DNA of 61,044 nt from Chloroflexota bacterium (GTDB lineage Bacteria; Chloroflexota; Limnocylindria; QHBO01): the NCBI GenBank assembly GCA_024636135.1, contig JAGXHP010000039.1:1-61044 (forward strand). Direction: 5' to 3'. The position numbers were made by a program, and so were the translations under genes. Below are positions 25,730-32,842 of this stretch, in pieces (the first letter of the stretch is position 1; every line of letters starts with the position of its first letter). A model generated the notes under the pieces. The model saw nothing but the letters and a program-made list of their open reading frames with translations. It did no database searches and was not told the origin of the DNA.

Positions 25730-26758
25730 TCAGAGCTCCATAGGTCCCCGGTACATGAACGACGCGTGCACCGACTGCGCGGCCGACATCGCCGATGCCA
25801 GCGGGACCTCGGCCCAGACCACGCGCATCCCGCCCTCGTCGAACGCGCCCTCCCCGTGAGCCGGCAGCGGCAGGATCTCGGGCAGCATGAAGGCTGGTCC
25901 GACGAGACTGATGCGCGCCACGCGCTCCTTGCGGTCGACGGCCAGCATGAGGACGCCGTCGTCGTCGCGTGAGGGGCGCACGACCGTCTGCGGGGCATCG
26001 TCCTCCAGGGCTCGGACGATCAGGCGAAGGCGGCCACGCCGCGCCCGGCGCACGGCAACGGGGTGCACGACCTCGGATCCCAGCTCGGCCAGGAGCTCCA
26101 GCTGACGCGCGTCGACGAAGGGCAGGAACCGTGCGCCCGGCACGAGGTGCGGGTCAGCCTCGAGGACCCCGCCCACGTCCTTGAACAGCTCGCAACGGTC
26201 CGCTCGCAGGGCGACCGCCAGCGCAACCGCCGACAGGTCGGTGCCGCCGCGGCCGAGCGTAGTGAGCTCCCCGTGCGTGCCGATGCCCTGGAACCCGGCC
26301 ACCACCGGCACGAGGCCGTCGGCCAAGGCGCTGCGCAGCGGTCGAGACAGGACACGCCGAACCTCGGCGCCCAGGTGCGCGGCCGCAGTGCGGATCCCCG
26401 CTTCGGCACCGGAGAACGAACGGGCCGCGATGCCCCGTCCCTGCAGCCCCAGCGCGAAGAGCGAGGCCGAAAGCGCCTCGCCGGTGGCCAGGGCACGATC
26501 GGTCTCCCGCGCGAATGCGGAGTCGGCCGCCTGGCCAGACTCGCGCAGGGACTCGCCACGGTCGGGCATCAGGACGCGCGCGGCCCCGAGGATCGTGTCG
26601 GTCACGCCTTCAAAGGCGCTGACCACCACCACCGGGCGCAGGCCCGCGGCACGTTGGCGGGCCACCACGTCGACCGCCGCGGCGATGTCCTCCGGGCGGC
26701 GCAGCACCGAGCCGCCGAACTTGTCGACGACGATGTCCGATCCGGGCACGGGGCTCAC
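25730..26758 (-). CDS. Aspartokinase with shortened regulatory region
   Basis: A 342-residue amino acid kinase. DIVVDKFGGSVLRRPEDI at 8-25 is the N-terminal ATP/aspartate motif of aspartokinases, GFQGIGTHGELTTLGRGGTD near 156-175 is the second signature, and FKDVGGVLEADP near 195-206 completes the active site. Bacterial aspartokinases usually have about 400-450 residues with two ACT domains; here only about 75 residues follow the catalytic part, enough for one divergent ACT-like unit, so feedback control may be altered. It makes aspartyl phosphate for threonine, methionine, lysine and diaminopimelate. It lies 6 bp downstream of the HAD gene and should be in the same operon. Confidence 0.85.
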   Translation of the reverse strand: MSPVPGSDIVVDKFGGSVLRRPEDIAAAVDVVARQRAAGLRPVVVVSAFEGVTDTILGAARVLMPDRGESLRESGQAADSAFARETDRALATGEALSASLFALGLQGRGIAARSFSGAEAGIRTAAAHLGAEVRRVLSRPLRSALADGLVPVVAGFQGIGTHGELTTLGRGGTDLSAVALAVALRADRCELFKDVGGVLEADPHLVPGARFLPFVDARQLELLAELGSEVVHPVAVRRARRGRLRLIVRALEDDAPQTVVRPSRDDDGVLMLAVDRKERVARISLVGPAFMLPEILPLPAHGEGAFDEGGMRVVWAEVPLASAMSAAQSVHASFMYRGPMEL

Positions 26759-26764
26759 CGTCTT

Positions 26765-27541
26765 TCAGCCGGTGGCCCGGCGCTCTTCCGACGCGTCGCC
26801 GCGCGGAAGGGCCGGCGCCGTGCGCACGATCTCGGGCAGCTCAGCGAGCGAGGCGACGACCCGCACGTCGGCCGGCGCGGGCTCGTCATCGGGCGTGATC
26901 CGAATGCCATCGGCGCGATCGAGCCACACCGCGTCCATGCCGGCACTCCATGCACCACGAACGTCGGCGCGGTACGAGTCGCCCACCATCAGGGCCTCCC
27001 CGGCCCGCACCCCCGCGCGTTCGAGTGCCAGCTGGAAGAAGGCCGGGTTCGGCTTGGCCAGGCCCACGGCGCCGGAAGGCAGCACGAAATCGACGTACCG
27101 ATCGAGGCCGAGGTGCTGGACGATCCTCCGCAGGTTGGATCCCCAGTCACTCACGATCCCGACCTGCGCGCCGAGCTCGCGGACCTCGCGCAGCATCGGC
27201 TCGACATCGGCATACAGCTCCCAAGCGTCGGTGGCGAACTGGCTGGCGAGGATGCGATCGAGCACCTCCCGTCGCGCGTCCACGCCGAGCCGCTCGAGCA
27301 TTACGCCGTGGTAGCGACGCCAGTACTCGTCGATTCTGCCGTCATCGGTCCAGGTGTCGTTGCCCGGACGGTGGTACTCGTCCCAGAACCAGCGATCCGA
27401 CTGGTCCCATGCGGCACGCATCTCCTCCTCGGTGATCGCGTGACCATCGGCGGCCAGGACCCCGGACAGCGCGTCGCTGAGCGTCCTTCGGGGCGAGAGC
27501 ATGGTGAACCCGGCGTCCAGGCACAGCAGTCGGTAGGCCAT
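26765..27541 (-). CDS. HAD-superfamily hydrolase
   Basis: A 258-residue HAD phosphatase. Motif I is LCLDAGFTML near residues 6-15: the nucleophile Asp is present but the general acid/base Asp two residues on is Gly, as in some REG-2-like/HDHD3 members. Motif II is VGIVSDWGS, and motifs III/IV are GLAKPNPAFF and MVGDSYRADVRGA. The cap is helical (about 25-110) and rich in Trp. The substrate is unknown. It begins at ATG 27541, 7 nt after a TAGGGT box, and is followed 6 bp later by aspartokinase, so it could serve that pathway, though housekeeping HAD enzymes are often broadly specific. Confidence 0.85.
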   Translation of the reverse strand: MAYRLLCLDAGFTMLSPRRTLSDALSGVLAADGHAITEEEMRAAWDQSDRWFWDEYHRPGNDTWTDDGRIDEYWRRYHGVMLERLGVDARREVLDRILASQFATDAWELYADVEPMLREVRELGAQVGIVSDWGSNLRRIVQHLGLDRYVDFVLPSGAVGLAKPNPAFFQLALERAGVRAGEALMVGDSYRADVRGAWSAGMDAVWLDRADGIRITPDDEPAPADVRVVASLAELPEIVRTAPALPRGDASEERRATG

Positions 27542-27548
27542 GCTCGCA

Positions 27549-27554
27549 ACCCTA
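27549..27554 (-). promoter_or_regulatory. Probable -10 box (TAGGGT) of HAD-aspartokinase operon
   Basis: TAGGGT on the minus strand ends 7 nt before the ATG at 27541, leaving no leader. It faces the mutY promoter in a 68-bp divergent gap. Confidence 0.4.
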
Positions 27555-27595
27555 GCGCACGATGTGCAGCCGCCGCGCCGGGCACGCTCCGCTGC

Positions 27596-27601
27596 TACCA
27601 T
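27596..27601 (+). promoter_or_regulatory. Probable -10 box (TACCAT) of mutY operon
   Basis: TACCAT ends 8 nt before the GTG start at 27610; no Shine-Dalgarno sequence is seen between. Confidence 0.4.
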
Positions 27602-27609
27602 CGCGGCCC

Positions 27610-28518
27610 GTGACTGCTCCGCCGTCGGCCAGGATGGTCGGTCGCCTGCGCCGATCCCTGCTTGCCTGGTATGACGCCGAGCATCGCGACTTCCCGTGGC
27701 GCTCCACCCGGGACCCGTATGCGGTGCTGGTCAGCGAGGTGATGCTGCAGCAGACCCAGGCCGCTCGCGTCGTGGAGCGCTTTCCTCGGTTCCTGGCGCG
27801 CTTCCCGAGCGTCGAGGCTCTGGCGTCGGCGTCGACCGCCGAGGTCCTGGCGGCGTGGAGTGGACTCGGCTACAACCGGCGCGCACTGGCGCTGCAGCGG
27901 GCCGCCGCCACCGTGACCCAGCATGGCTGGCCGCGGGACGTCGCCGGCCTTGCCCGCCTCGCCGGCGTCGGACCATACACGGCGCGCGCCGTCGCCTCGC
28001 TGGCCTTCGACGTTCCGGTCGGGGTCGTCGACACCAACGTGCGACGCTGGCTTCTGCGGCGCATCGGCGGACCCGATCGACCGGCCACGCTGCAGGCCAC
28101 GGCCGATGCCCTCGCGGCTCCCGGGCAGGGGGGCGACGTCGCGGCATGGACCCACGCCACGATGGAGTTCGGGGCTTCCATCTGCCGAGCGCGCAGCCCT
28201 CGCTGCGACATCTGCCCGGTCGCCTCGGGCTGTCCGTCCCGCGGCGTCGCGGCGAGGATCGCAGTACCCCGCCAGGCGGCGCTGCGGGGGAGCAGCCGCG
28301 CGTACCGCGGGGCGGTGCTGCGCGTCCTCACGGCCACCGATGGGCGCGCGCTGCCCGCAACCCTCCTCCGCCGCGAGCTCTCGGCGCAGTCGCAGCGCAT
28401 CGGCCCCCGACTGGGTGAGGCAGAGTGGCGGGCCATCCTCGGTGGCCTCGAACACGACGGGCTCATCCATCAGCGGGAGGGAATCGTCCGGCTGGGCACC
28501 GCTACAATCGAGGCATGA
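27610..28518 (+). CDS. mutY: A/G-specific adenine DNA glycosylase
   Basis: A 302-residue HhH-GPD glycosylase that removes adenine mispaired with 8-oxoguanine. The catalytic Glu43 is in LVSEVMLQQTQ, the helix-hairpin-helix is LAGVGPYTARAV near 117-128, the key Asp141 is in GVVDTNVRRW, and the 4Fe-4S cluster ligands are Cys192, Cys199, Cys202 and Cys208 (C-x6-C-x2-C-x5-C). The C-terminal 80 residues look like a small winged-helix unit rather than the NUDIX-like 8-oxoG domain of E. coli MutY, so lesion recognition may differ. The GTG start follows a TACCAT box; the next gene overlaps by 4 bp. Confidence 0.93.
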   Translation: MTAPPSARMVGRLRRSLLAWYDAEHRDFPWRSTRDPYAVLVSEVMLQQTQAARVVERFPRFLARFPSVEALASASTAEVLAAWSGLGYNRRALALQRAAATVTQHGWPRDVAGLARLAGVGPYTARAVASLAFDVPVGVVDTNVRRWLLRRIGGPDRPATLQATADALAAPGQGGDVAAWTHATMEFGASICRARSPRCDICPVASGCPSRGVAARIAVPRQAALRGSSRAYRGAVLRVLTATDGRALPATLLRRELSAQSQRIGPRLGEAEWRAILGGLEHDGLIHQREGIVRLGTATIEA

Positions 28519-29030
28519 CCGCAACGATTGCCGCCGGTGACGCGCTGCCCTCGGTGGGCCTGCGAGCCACGGACAGATTCCTTCTCAACCTGCGCAGCCA
28601 GGTCACCAAGCAGCCCTCGCTGCTCGTCTTCTTCGGCGCACCGACCCTCCAGGGCGCGGGCCGGCGGCGCGGCCTCAAAGCCGTCGAGGCCCTCGTGGCC
28701 GGGCACGGCCGCCTGCACGAAGCCGGTATCGCCGTCTACGGCGTCAGCTGCGACTCCGAGGAGCAGCAGACCGCGTTCGCGGAGGAGCACGAGCTGCCGT
28801 TCCTGCTCCTGAGCGACGAACGCCGCAGCGCCGTGGAGATGCTCGGCATCGAGACCGTCGCCTCCGGCGCCAACGTGAACGTCGAGCGGCCGGTGGCCAT
28901 CGCGGCCGACATCGACGGAGTCGTGCGCGCCGTCCTCATCGGCTTCGAGCCGGACATGCTGGTGGATGGCGTGATCCGGGCCCTCTCGGAGCCGATCCCC
29001 GCCGCCGAAGACGCCTCGACCGGCTCGTAG
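28515..29030 (+). CDS. Peroxiredoxin-fold protein lacking the peroxidatic cysteine
   Basis: A 171-residue thioredoxin-fold protein of AhpC/TSA type: the N-terminal GDALPSVGLRATD, the beta strand SLLVFFGAPTLQGAGRR, VYGVSCDSEEQQTAFAEEH and LPFLLLSDERRSAVEMLGI follow peroxiredoxin order. The peroxidatic Cys should sit in the stretch after FF (normally P-x3-T-x2-C); here it reads APTLQGAG with no cysteine. The only Cys is in VSCDSE, where the family often has Ser. Peroxidase activity is therefore unlikely; a structural, sensor or binding role is possible. The ATG overlaps the mutY stop (ATGA), and a TACAAT 6 nt upstream may add a promoter inside mutY. Confidence 0.78.
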   Translation: MTATIAAGDALPSVGLRATDRFLLNLRSQVTKQPSLLVFFGAPTLQGAGRRRGLKAVEALVAGHGRLHEAGIAVYGVSCDSEEQQTAFAEEHELPFLLLSDERRSAVEMLGIETVASGANVNVERPVAIAADIDGVVRAVLIGFEPDMLVDGVIRALSEPIPAAEDASTGS

Positions 29031-29037
29031 CGCAGCG

Positions 29038-30063
29038 GTGCGCGCCGTCCGCTTCCACGGTCCGGACACCGGCCTGCGCACCGTGGACCTTCCCGCTCCC
29101 GATCCGGTGGGGACGCAGGTGCGCATCCGCGTCGCGGGCTGCGGCGTGTGCCATACCGACCTCCACGTGGTCGACGGCACCCAGACGCGTGTCGTCCCGC
29201 CGGTCACGATGGGACACGAGGTCGCCGGCTGGATCGATGCCCTCGGGCCGGACGTGACGGACGCGCCGCCGATCGGCACGCCCGTGGTCGTCTTCGGGGG
29301 CTGGGGCTGCGGTGACTGCCGCGAGTGTCGCGCCGGAGCCGAGCAGCGCTGCCGCGAGTCGGTCGCACCCGGCTTCCAGGCCGATGGCGGCTACGCATCG
29401 GCGATGCTCGTCCCGCATCCGCGTCACCTGGTCACGCTGTCCACGCTCGATCCCATCCACGCGGCGCCCCTCGCCGATGCCGGAATCACGCCGTATCGCG
29501 CCGTGACGCGCGCGGAGCCCTGGCTTCGGAGGGATGCGCGGGTCCTCGTCATCGGGTGCGGCGCCCTGGGGCAGTTCGCGCTCCAGTATCTGCGGTTGCT
29601 GCCGGCCCACGGGCCCTCCCTGTCCATCACCGTTCGCGAGCGGAACCCCGCCCGTCTCGAGCGAGCGACCGAGCTCGGAGCCGACGCCGTCCAGCTGGGG
29701 GGGACCGATGAGCCCTCCGCGACCTTCGACATCGTCCTGGATTTCGTCGGCTCAGCGGAGACGCTCGCGTCGGCGGCAGCGGCGCTCGGCCCCGATGGCC
29801 TGGCGATGCTGGTCGGTGAAGCCGGCGGGGCGATTCCGTTCGGATTCGACCATGTGCCGATCGAGTCGTGGCTGACCACGACGGCCTGGGGCTCTGCCGG
29901 CGACCTGCGCGACGTCGTGCGCCTGGCCGAGGAGGGTCGCATCACCTGGTCGACGGAGCGCGTCTCCCTCGAGGACGCGGTGGAGGCGCATCGGCGGCTG
30001 CGGGCCGGAGACGTGGAGGGCCGGCTCGTCCTGGTGCCGGGTGCCGAGGACGGGCGGGCCTAG
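29038..30063 (+). CDS. Zinc-dependent alcohol dehydrogenase
   Basis: A 341-residue medium-chain dehydrogenase. Catalytic zinc ligands are Cys40 (GCGVCHTDLH) and the His of MGHEVAG. The structural zinc is bound by four Cys in CGDCRECRAGAEQRC (C-x2-C-x2-C-x7-C). A Rossmann domain follows with VLVIGCGALGQFALQYLRLL near 170-189; the G-x-G-x-x-G turn is GCGALG, and an acidic/basic strand end (VRERNPARLE) suggests NAD rather than NADP, though this is not certain. The substrate is unknown (short alcohols or aldehydes are typical). It starts with GTG 7 bp after the redoxin-like gene and so belongs to the mutY operon. Its stop shares CTAG with the converging SseB-like gene. Confidence 0.9.
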   Translation: MRAVRFHGPDTGLRTVDLPAPDPVGTQVRIRVAGCGVCHTDLHVVDGTQTRVVPPVTMGHEVAGWIDALGPDVTDAPPIGTPVVVFGGWGCGDCRECRAGAEQRCRESVAPGFQADGGYASAMLVPHPRHLVTLSTLDPIHAAPLADAGITPYRAVTRAEPWLRRDARVLVIGCGALGQFALQYLRLLPAHGPSLSITVRERNPARLERATELGADAVQLGGTDEPSATFDIVLDFVGSAETLASAAAALGPDGLAMLVGEAGGAIPFGFDHVPIESWLTTTAWGSAGDLRDVVRLAEEGRITWSTERVSLEDAVEAHRRLRAGDVEGRLVLVPGAEDGRA

Positions 30064-30806
30064 CTCCCGAGAAGCCGGGAGATCAGGCCCTTGCGCTCCT
30101 CGGCCCGCGCGAAGAAGGGGGCGGCGGTGGCGTCATACATCTCCCGCAGGGCCGGCGCGCGAAGGTCGGTGACCGCCAACAGCCGCCGCGAGCCGAGGTG
30201 CTCGGTCGCGACCGCATGGAGGCGGTTGCGCACCGCGTCGAAGTCAGCGAGCAGGGCGTCGGGATGGAGCATGACACCGGCGGTCCAGGCAGATCCCGCC
30301 CGCAGCAGCCACGCGCGCTCCACGTGATGCAGCTCCGTGAGCGCCGCATGCAGCTCGCGTCCGAACGGCTCGGGAATCTGCTCCGGGACCTCGAGCGCCG
30401 GCAGGTCGCCCAGTGGCCGCCGGGCGCGCATGGCGTCCGGACGATTCGGATCGATGCCCGAAGCCAGGAACGGAAGGACGCCGAGCGCGATCTCGATCTG
30501 CGTCGGCGCACCCGGATCCACGACCACGCGCTCCTGGGCCGCATCGGCGCGCTCGAACAGACCGCGCGCCGCCAGACGGATGGTGTCGCTCCCCGCAGGC
30601 CCGTACTCGGCCATCGATGCCGGCGACGTGAATGCCGCGATGAACCGTTCATCCGCCTCATCGGTGCCATGCCGGAAGGCGTCCGCGCCCAACAGTTGAG
30701 GATCGGGGGTCGAGCCGGACGATGAGCGGATCGGGATCACGAGGTCGGCGTCGAGCAGCGCGTCCAGGCGCGCCGCATCCGGCGGGACCGGGCCTTCGGT
30801 GTTCAT
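30060..30806 (-). CDS. SseB-family protein
   Basis: A 248-residue protein with the SseB layout: an N-terminal domain (LDALLDADLVIPI; FIAAFTSPASMAEYGP; a dP-Gp strand in VVVDPGAPTQIEI) to about residue 120 and a C-terminal domain at about 140-240 (PFGRELHAALTELHHVERAW; LLAVTDLRAPAL). SseB was named for an effect on serine sensitivity in E. coli; its biochemical role is unknown. It has no signal peptide. The ATG overlaps the gltX stop by 4 bp, so the two are co-translated. I am fairly confident of the family from the FTS motif and strand order, less so of any function. Confidence 0.72.
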   Translation of the reverse strand: MNTEGPVPPDAARLDALLDADLVIPIRSSSGSTPDPQLLGADAFRHGTDEADERFIAAFTSPASMAEYGPAGSDTIRLAARGLFERADAAQERVVVDPGAPTQIEIALGVLPFLASGIDPNRPDAMRARRPLGDLPALEVPEQIPEPFGRELHAALTELHHVERAWLLRAGSAWTAGVMLHPDALLADFDAVRNRLHAVATEHLGSRRLLAVTDLRAPALREMYDATAAPFFARAEERKGLISRLLGS

Positions 30807-32296
30807 CCGGCCGCCACCGGAAGCTTGCGCAATGCCGCTTCGACACGCGCCATGGAACGGTCGCGACCGAGCAGCTCGAGCGATGCGAAGAGGGGTGGCG
30901 ATACGGTTCGACCCGTCACCGCAACGCGGATCGGCGAGAAGAAGTCGCCGGCCTTCATGCCGGCATCATCCGCCGCCTCGCGGCAGCGTTGCTCGAGCAG
31001 ATCAGCCGCGAAGTCCGCGTCATCGAGCTCGGTGAGCACGACCAGGGCGCGCTCCAGGGCCGCGCGCGCCTCGTCCGGACCGCCCTTCTTCGGGTGGAGC
31101 AGATCGGGGCCATACCACGCCGCGACGACATCGTCGGGCTCCCACACGAATCCGATCAGGTCGGGGACGTCACCGAGCTTGACCAGGCGCTCCTTGATGA
31201 GCGGGACGACGAGCAGGAGGTCATCGTCGGCGATCGCATCGGGAACCCAGGGCCGGAGACGCAGGGCGAGCTGCTCGTCGGACAGCGCGCGGATGTAGAC
31301 GCCGTTCAGGTGGTCGAGCCGGTCCCGATCGAAGATCGCCCCGCCCTTGTGGACCTTCGCGAGGTCGAACCGCTCGGTGAGCTCATCCAGCGTGAAGATC
31401 TCCTCCTCGGTGCCGGGCGACCATCCCAGGAAGGCGAGGAAGTTGACGAATGCCTCGGGCAGATAGCCCTCCTCGCGGTAGGCGGTGATCGAGGTCTGGG
31501 ACTTCCGCTTGCTCATCTTCGACCGGTCGGGGTTGAGAATGAGCGGGATGTGGCCGAAGCGGGGCTCCCGGTAGCCGAGGGCGCGGATGAGGGCGATGTG
31601 CTTCGGCGTGTTGCTGAGGTGATCCTCACCGCGGATCACGTGCGTGATCTCCATCGCCTCGTCGTCGACGACCACGACGAAGTGATACAGCGGTGACCCG
31701 TCGTTTCGGACGAGGACGAAGTCGCCCAGCAGCGAGTTGTCGAACTCGACCTCGCCGCGCACGAGGTCGTCGAAGCGGATCGTCTCGGGTTCGACGCGGA
31801 ACCGGATGACCGATGGGCGGTTGGCGGTCTCGAAGGCTGCGCGCTCCGCGTCCGACAGATTCAGGCAGCGCCGGTTGTAGCGCGGGGGCTCCTTCGCCTG
31901 CTCCTGATGCCGCCGAACCGCATCCAGCTCCTCGGGCGTGCACCAGCATCGATAGGCGGATCCCGAGGCGAGAAGCCGATCCGCCTCGCGGGCGTAGCGC
32001 TCCATCCGGTCCTGCTGCCGATACGGCCCGAAGGCCCCGACCTCGTCGCCGCCCGCGACCTGCGGGCCCTCGTCCCAGGTGATGCCGAGCCAGTGGAGGT
32101 TGTCGATGATGTCGTGTTCGAATTCAGCCGTGCTGCGAGCGACATCGGTGTCCTCGATGCGCAGCACGTACGTCCCGCCGGCGTGGCGGGAGGCCAGGTA
32201 GTTGAAGAGGCTGGTGCGTGCGGTGCCGATATGGAGTGGCCCGGTCGGGCTCGGCGCCATTCGGACTCGCATCGGCCGGTCCGATGCCTGTGTCAT
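30803..32296 (-). CDS. gltX: Glutamyl-tRNA synthetase
   Basis: A 497-residue class I synthetase. The HIGH motif is APSPTGPLHIGTARTS at about 14-29, and the KMSKS motif is DRSKMSKRKS near 252-261. VLRIEDTDVARST, where the Glu/Asp bind ATP and tRNA, lies between. The C-terminal anticodon-binding domain fills 330-495 with LDELTERFDLAKV at its start. It charges tRNA-Glu (and possibly tRNA-Gln, if the organism uses the amidotransferase route). ATG 32296 lies 6 nt after a TAGCAT box; an in-frame ATG 8 codons later (MRVRMAPSP) is possible. Confidence 0.95.
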   Translation of the reverse strand: MTQASDRPMRVRMAPSPTGPLHIGTARTSLFNYLASRHAGGTYVLRIEDTDVARSTAEFEHDIIDNLHWLGITWDEGPQVAGGDEVGAFGPYRQQDRMERYAREADRLLASGSAYRCWCTPEELDAVRRHQEQAKEPPRYNRRCLNLSDAERAAFETANRPSVIRFRVEPETIRFDDLVRGEVEFDNSLLGDFVLVRNDGSPLYHFVVVVDDEAMEITHVIRGEDHLSNTPKHIALIRALGYREPRFGHIPLILNPDRSKMSKRKSQTSITAYREEGYLPEAFVNFLAFLGWSPGTEEEIFTLDELTERFDLAKVHKGGAIFDRDRLDHLNGVYIRALSDEQLALRLRPWVPDAIADDDLLLVVPLIKERLVKLGDVPDLIGFVWEPDDVVAAWYGPDLLHPKKGGPDEARAALERALVVLTELDDADFAADLLEQRCREAADDAGMKAGDFFSPIRVAVTGRTVSPPLFASLELLGRDRSMARVEAALRKLPVAAG

Positions 32297-32302
32297 GGGC
32301 CG

Positions 32303-32308
32303 ATGCTA
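32303..32308 (-). promoter_or_regulatory. Probable -10 box (TAGCAT) of gltX operon
   Basis: TAGCAT on the minus strand ends 6 nt before the ATG at 32296, supporting that start over the internal ATG. Confidence 0.5.
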
Positions 32309-32390
32309 GCAGCCCGACGGCAAGGGGTATTCAGCGCGCTCGGGCGCTCCTATCATCGGCACATCAGGACTCACGCCGGAGGCACCGACT

Positions 32391-32831
32391 ATGGCCACGC
32401 ATGACAACAAGGAGAGAATCCGCCCCGAGGATCTGTACGACCAGTTTCCTCGCGGCGACGAGGCAGGGTTCGGGCCCGCGGAGGGGTACAACCGCTTCGT
32501 CCGCCTCAACGACCCGAACCTGTTCACCGAGGAGGCGCGACAGGATCCGGTGATCCGCCAGTTCCTGGATGCGCCGTTCAGCGTGACCTACGTCCAGTTC
32601 AAGAGCAGCCACCGAGAGTCGGAGTACTACCTCCACAAGCCACACCTGGCGATGGCCGGGCTCGTCGAGGGCATTGAAGGCCTGGTCGAGGGCTTTCCGG
32701 GAGAGCGGCCGCGGATCGGAACGTACGTCATCAACCATGACCAGACGCTCGCGTGGCGAGTGACACGAAGTTTGATCATCGAGGACGGCGCCCAGGCAGG
32801 GCAGATGATCCATAAGGAGGCCGGCGCGTAG
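32391..32831 (+). CDS. Conserved-looking orphan protein, 146 residues
   Basis: A soluble, acidic 146-residue protein I do not recognise. It has a polar, aromatic N-terminal half (ERIRPEDLYDQFPRGDEAGF, then EGYNRFVRLNDPNLFTEEA), a likely beta-rich centre (FSVTYVQFKSSHRESEYYL), and a C-terminal segment RIGTYVINHDQTLAWRVTRS. No signal peptide or membrane helix. A GGAGG ribosome site lies 8 nt before the ATG and TATCAT at 32351-32356 may be its -10 box. It is 11 bp upstream of the large cyclase/AAA/TPR gene and should be co-transcribed, so it may be functionally tied to it. That is inference from position. Confidence 0.65.
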   Translation: MATHDNKERIRPEDLYDQFPRGDEAGFGPAEGYNRFVRLNDPNLFTEEARQDPVIRQFLDAPFSVTYVQFKSSHRESEYYLHKPHLAMAGLVEGIEGLVEGFPGERPRIGTYVINHDQTLAWRVTRSLIIEDGAQAGQMIHKEAGA

Positions 32832-32842
32832 GCCGATGACCC

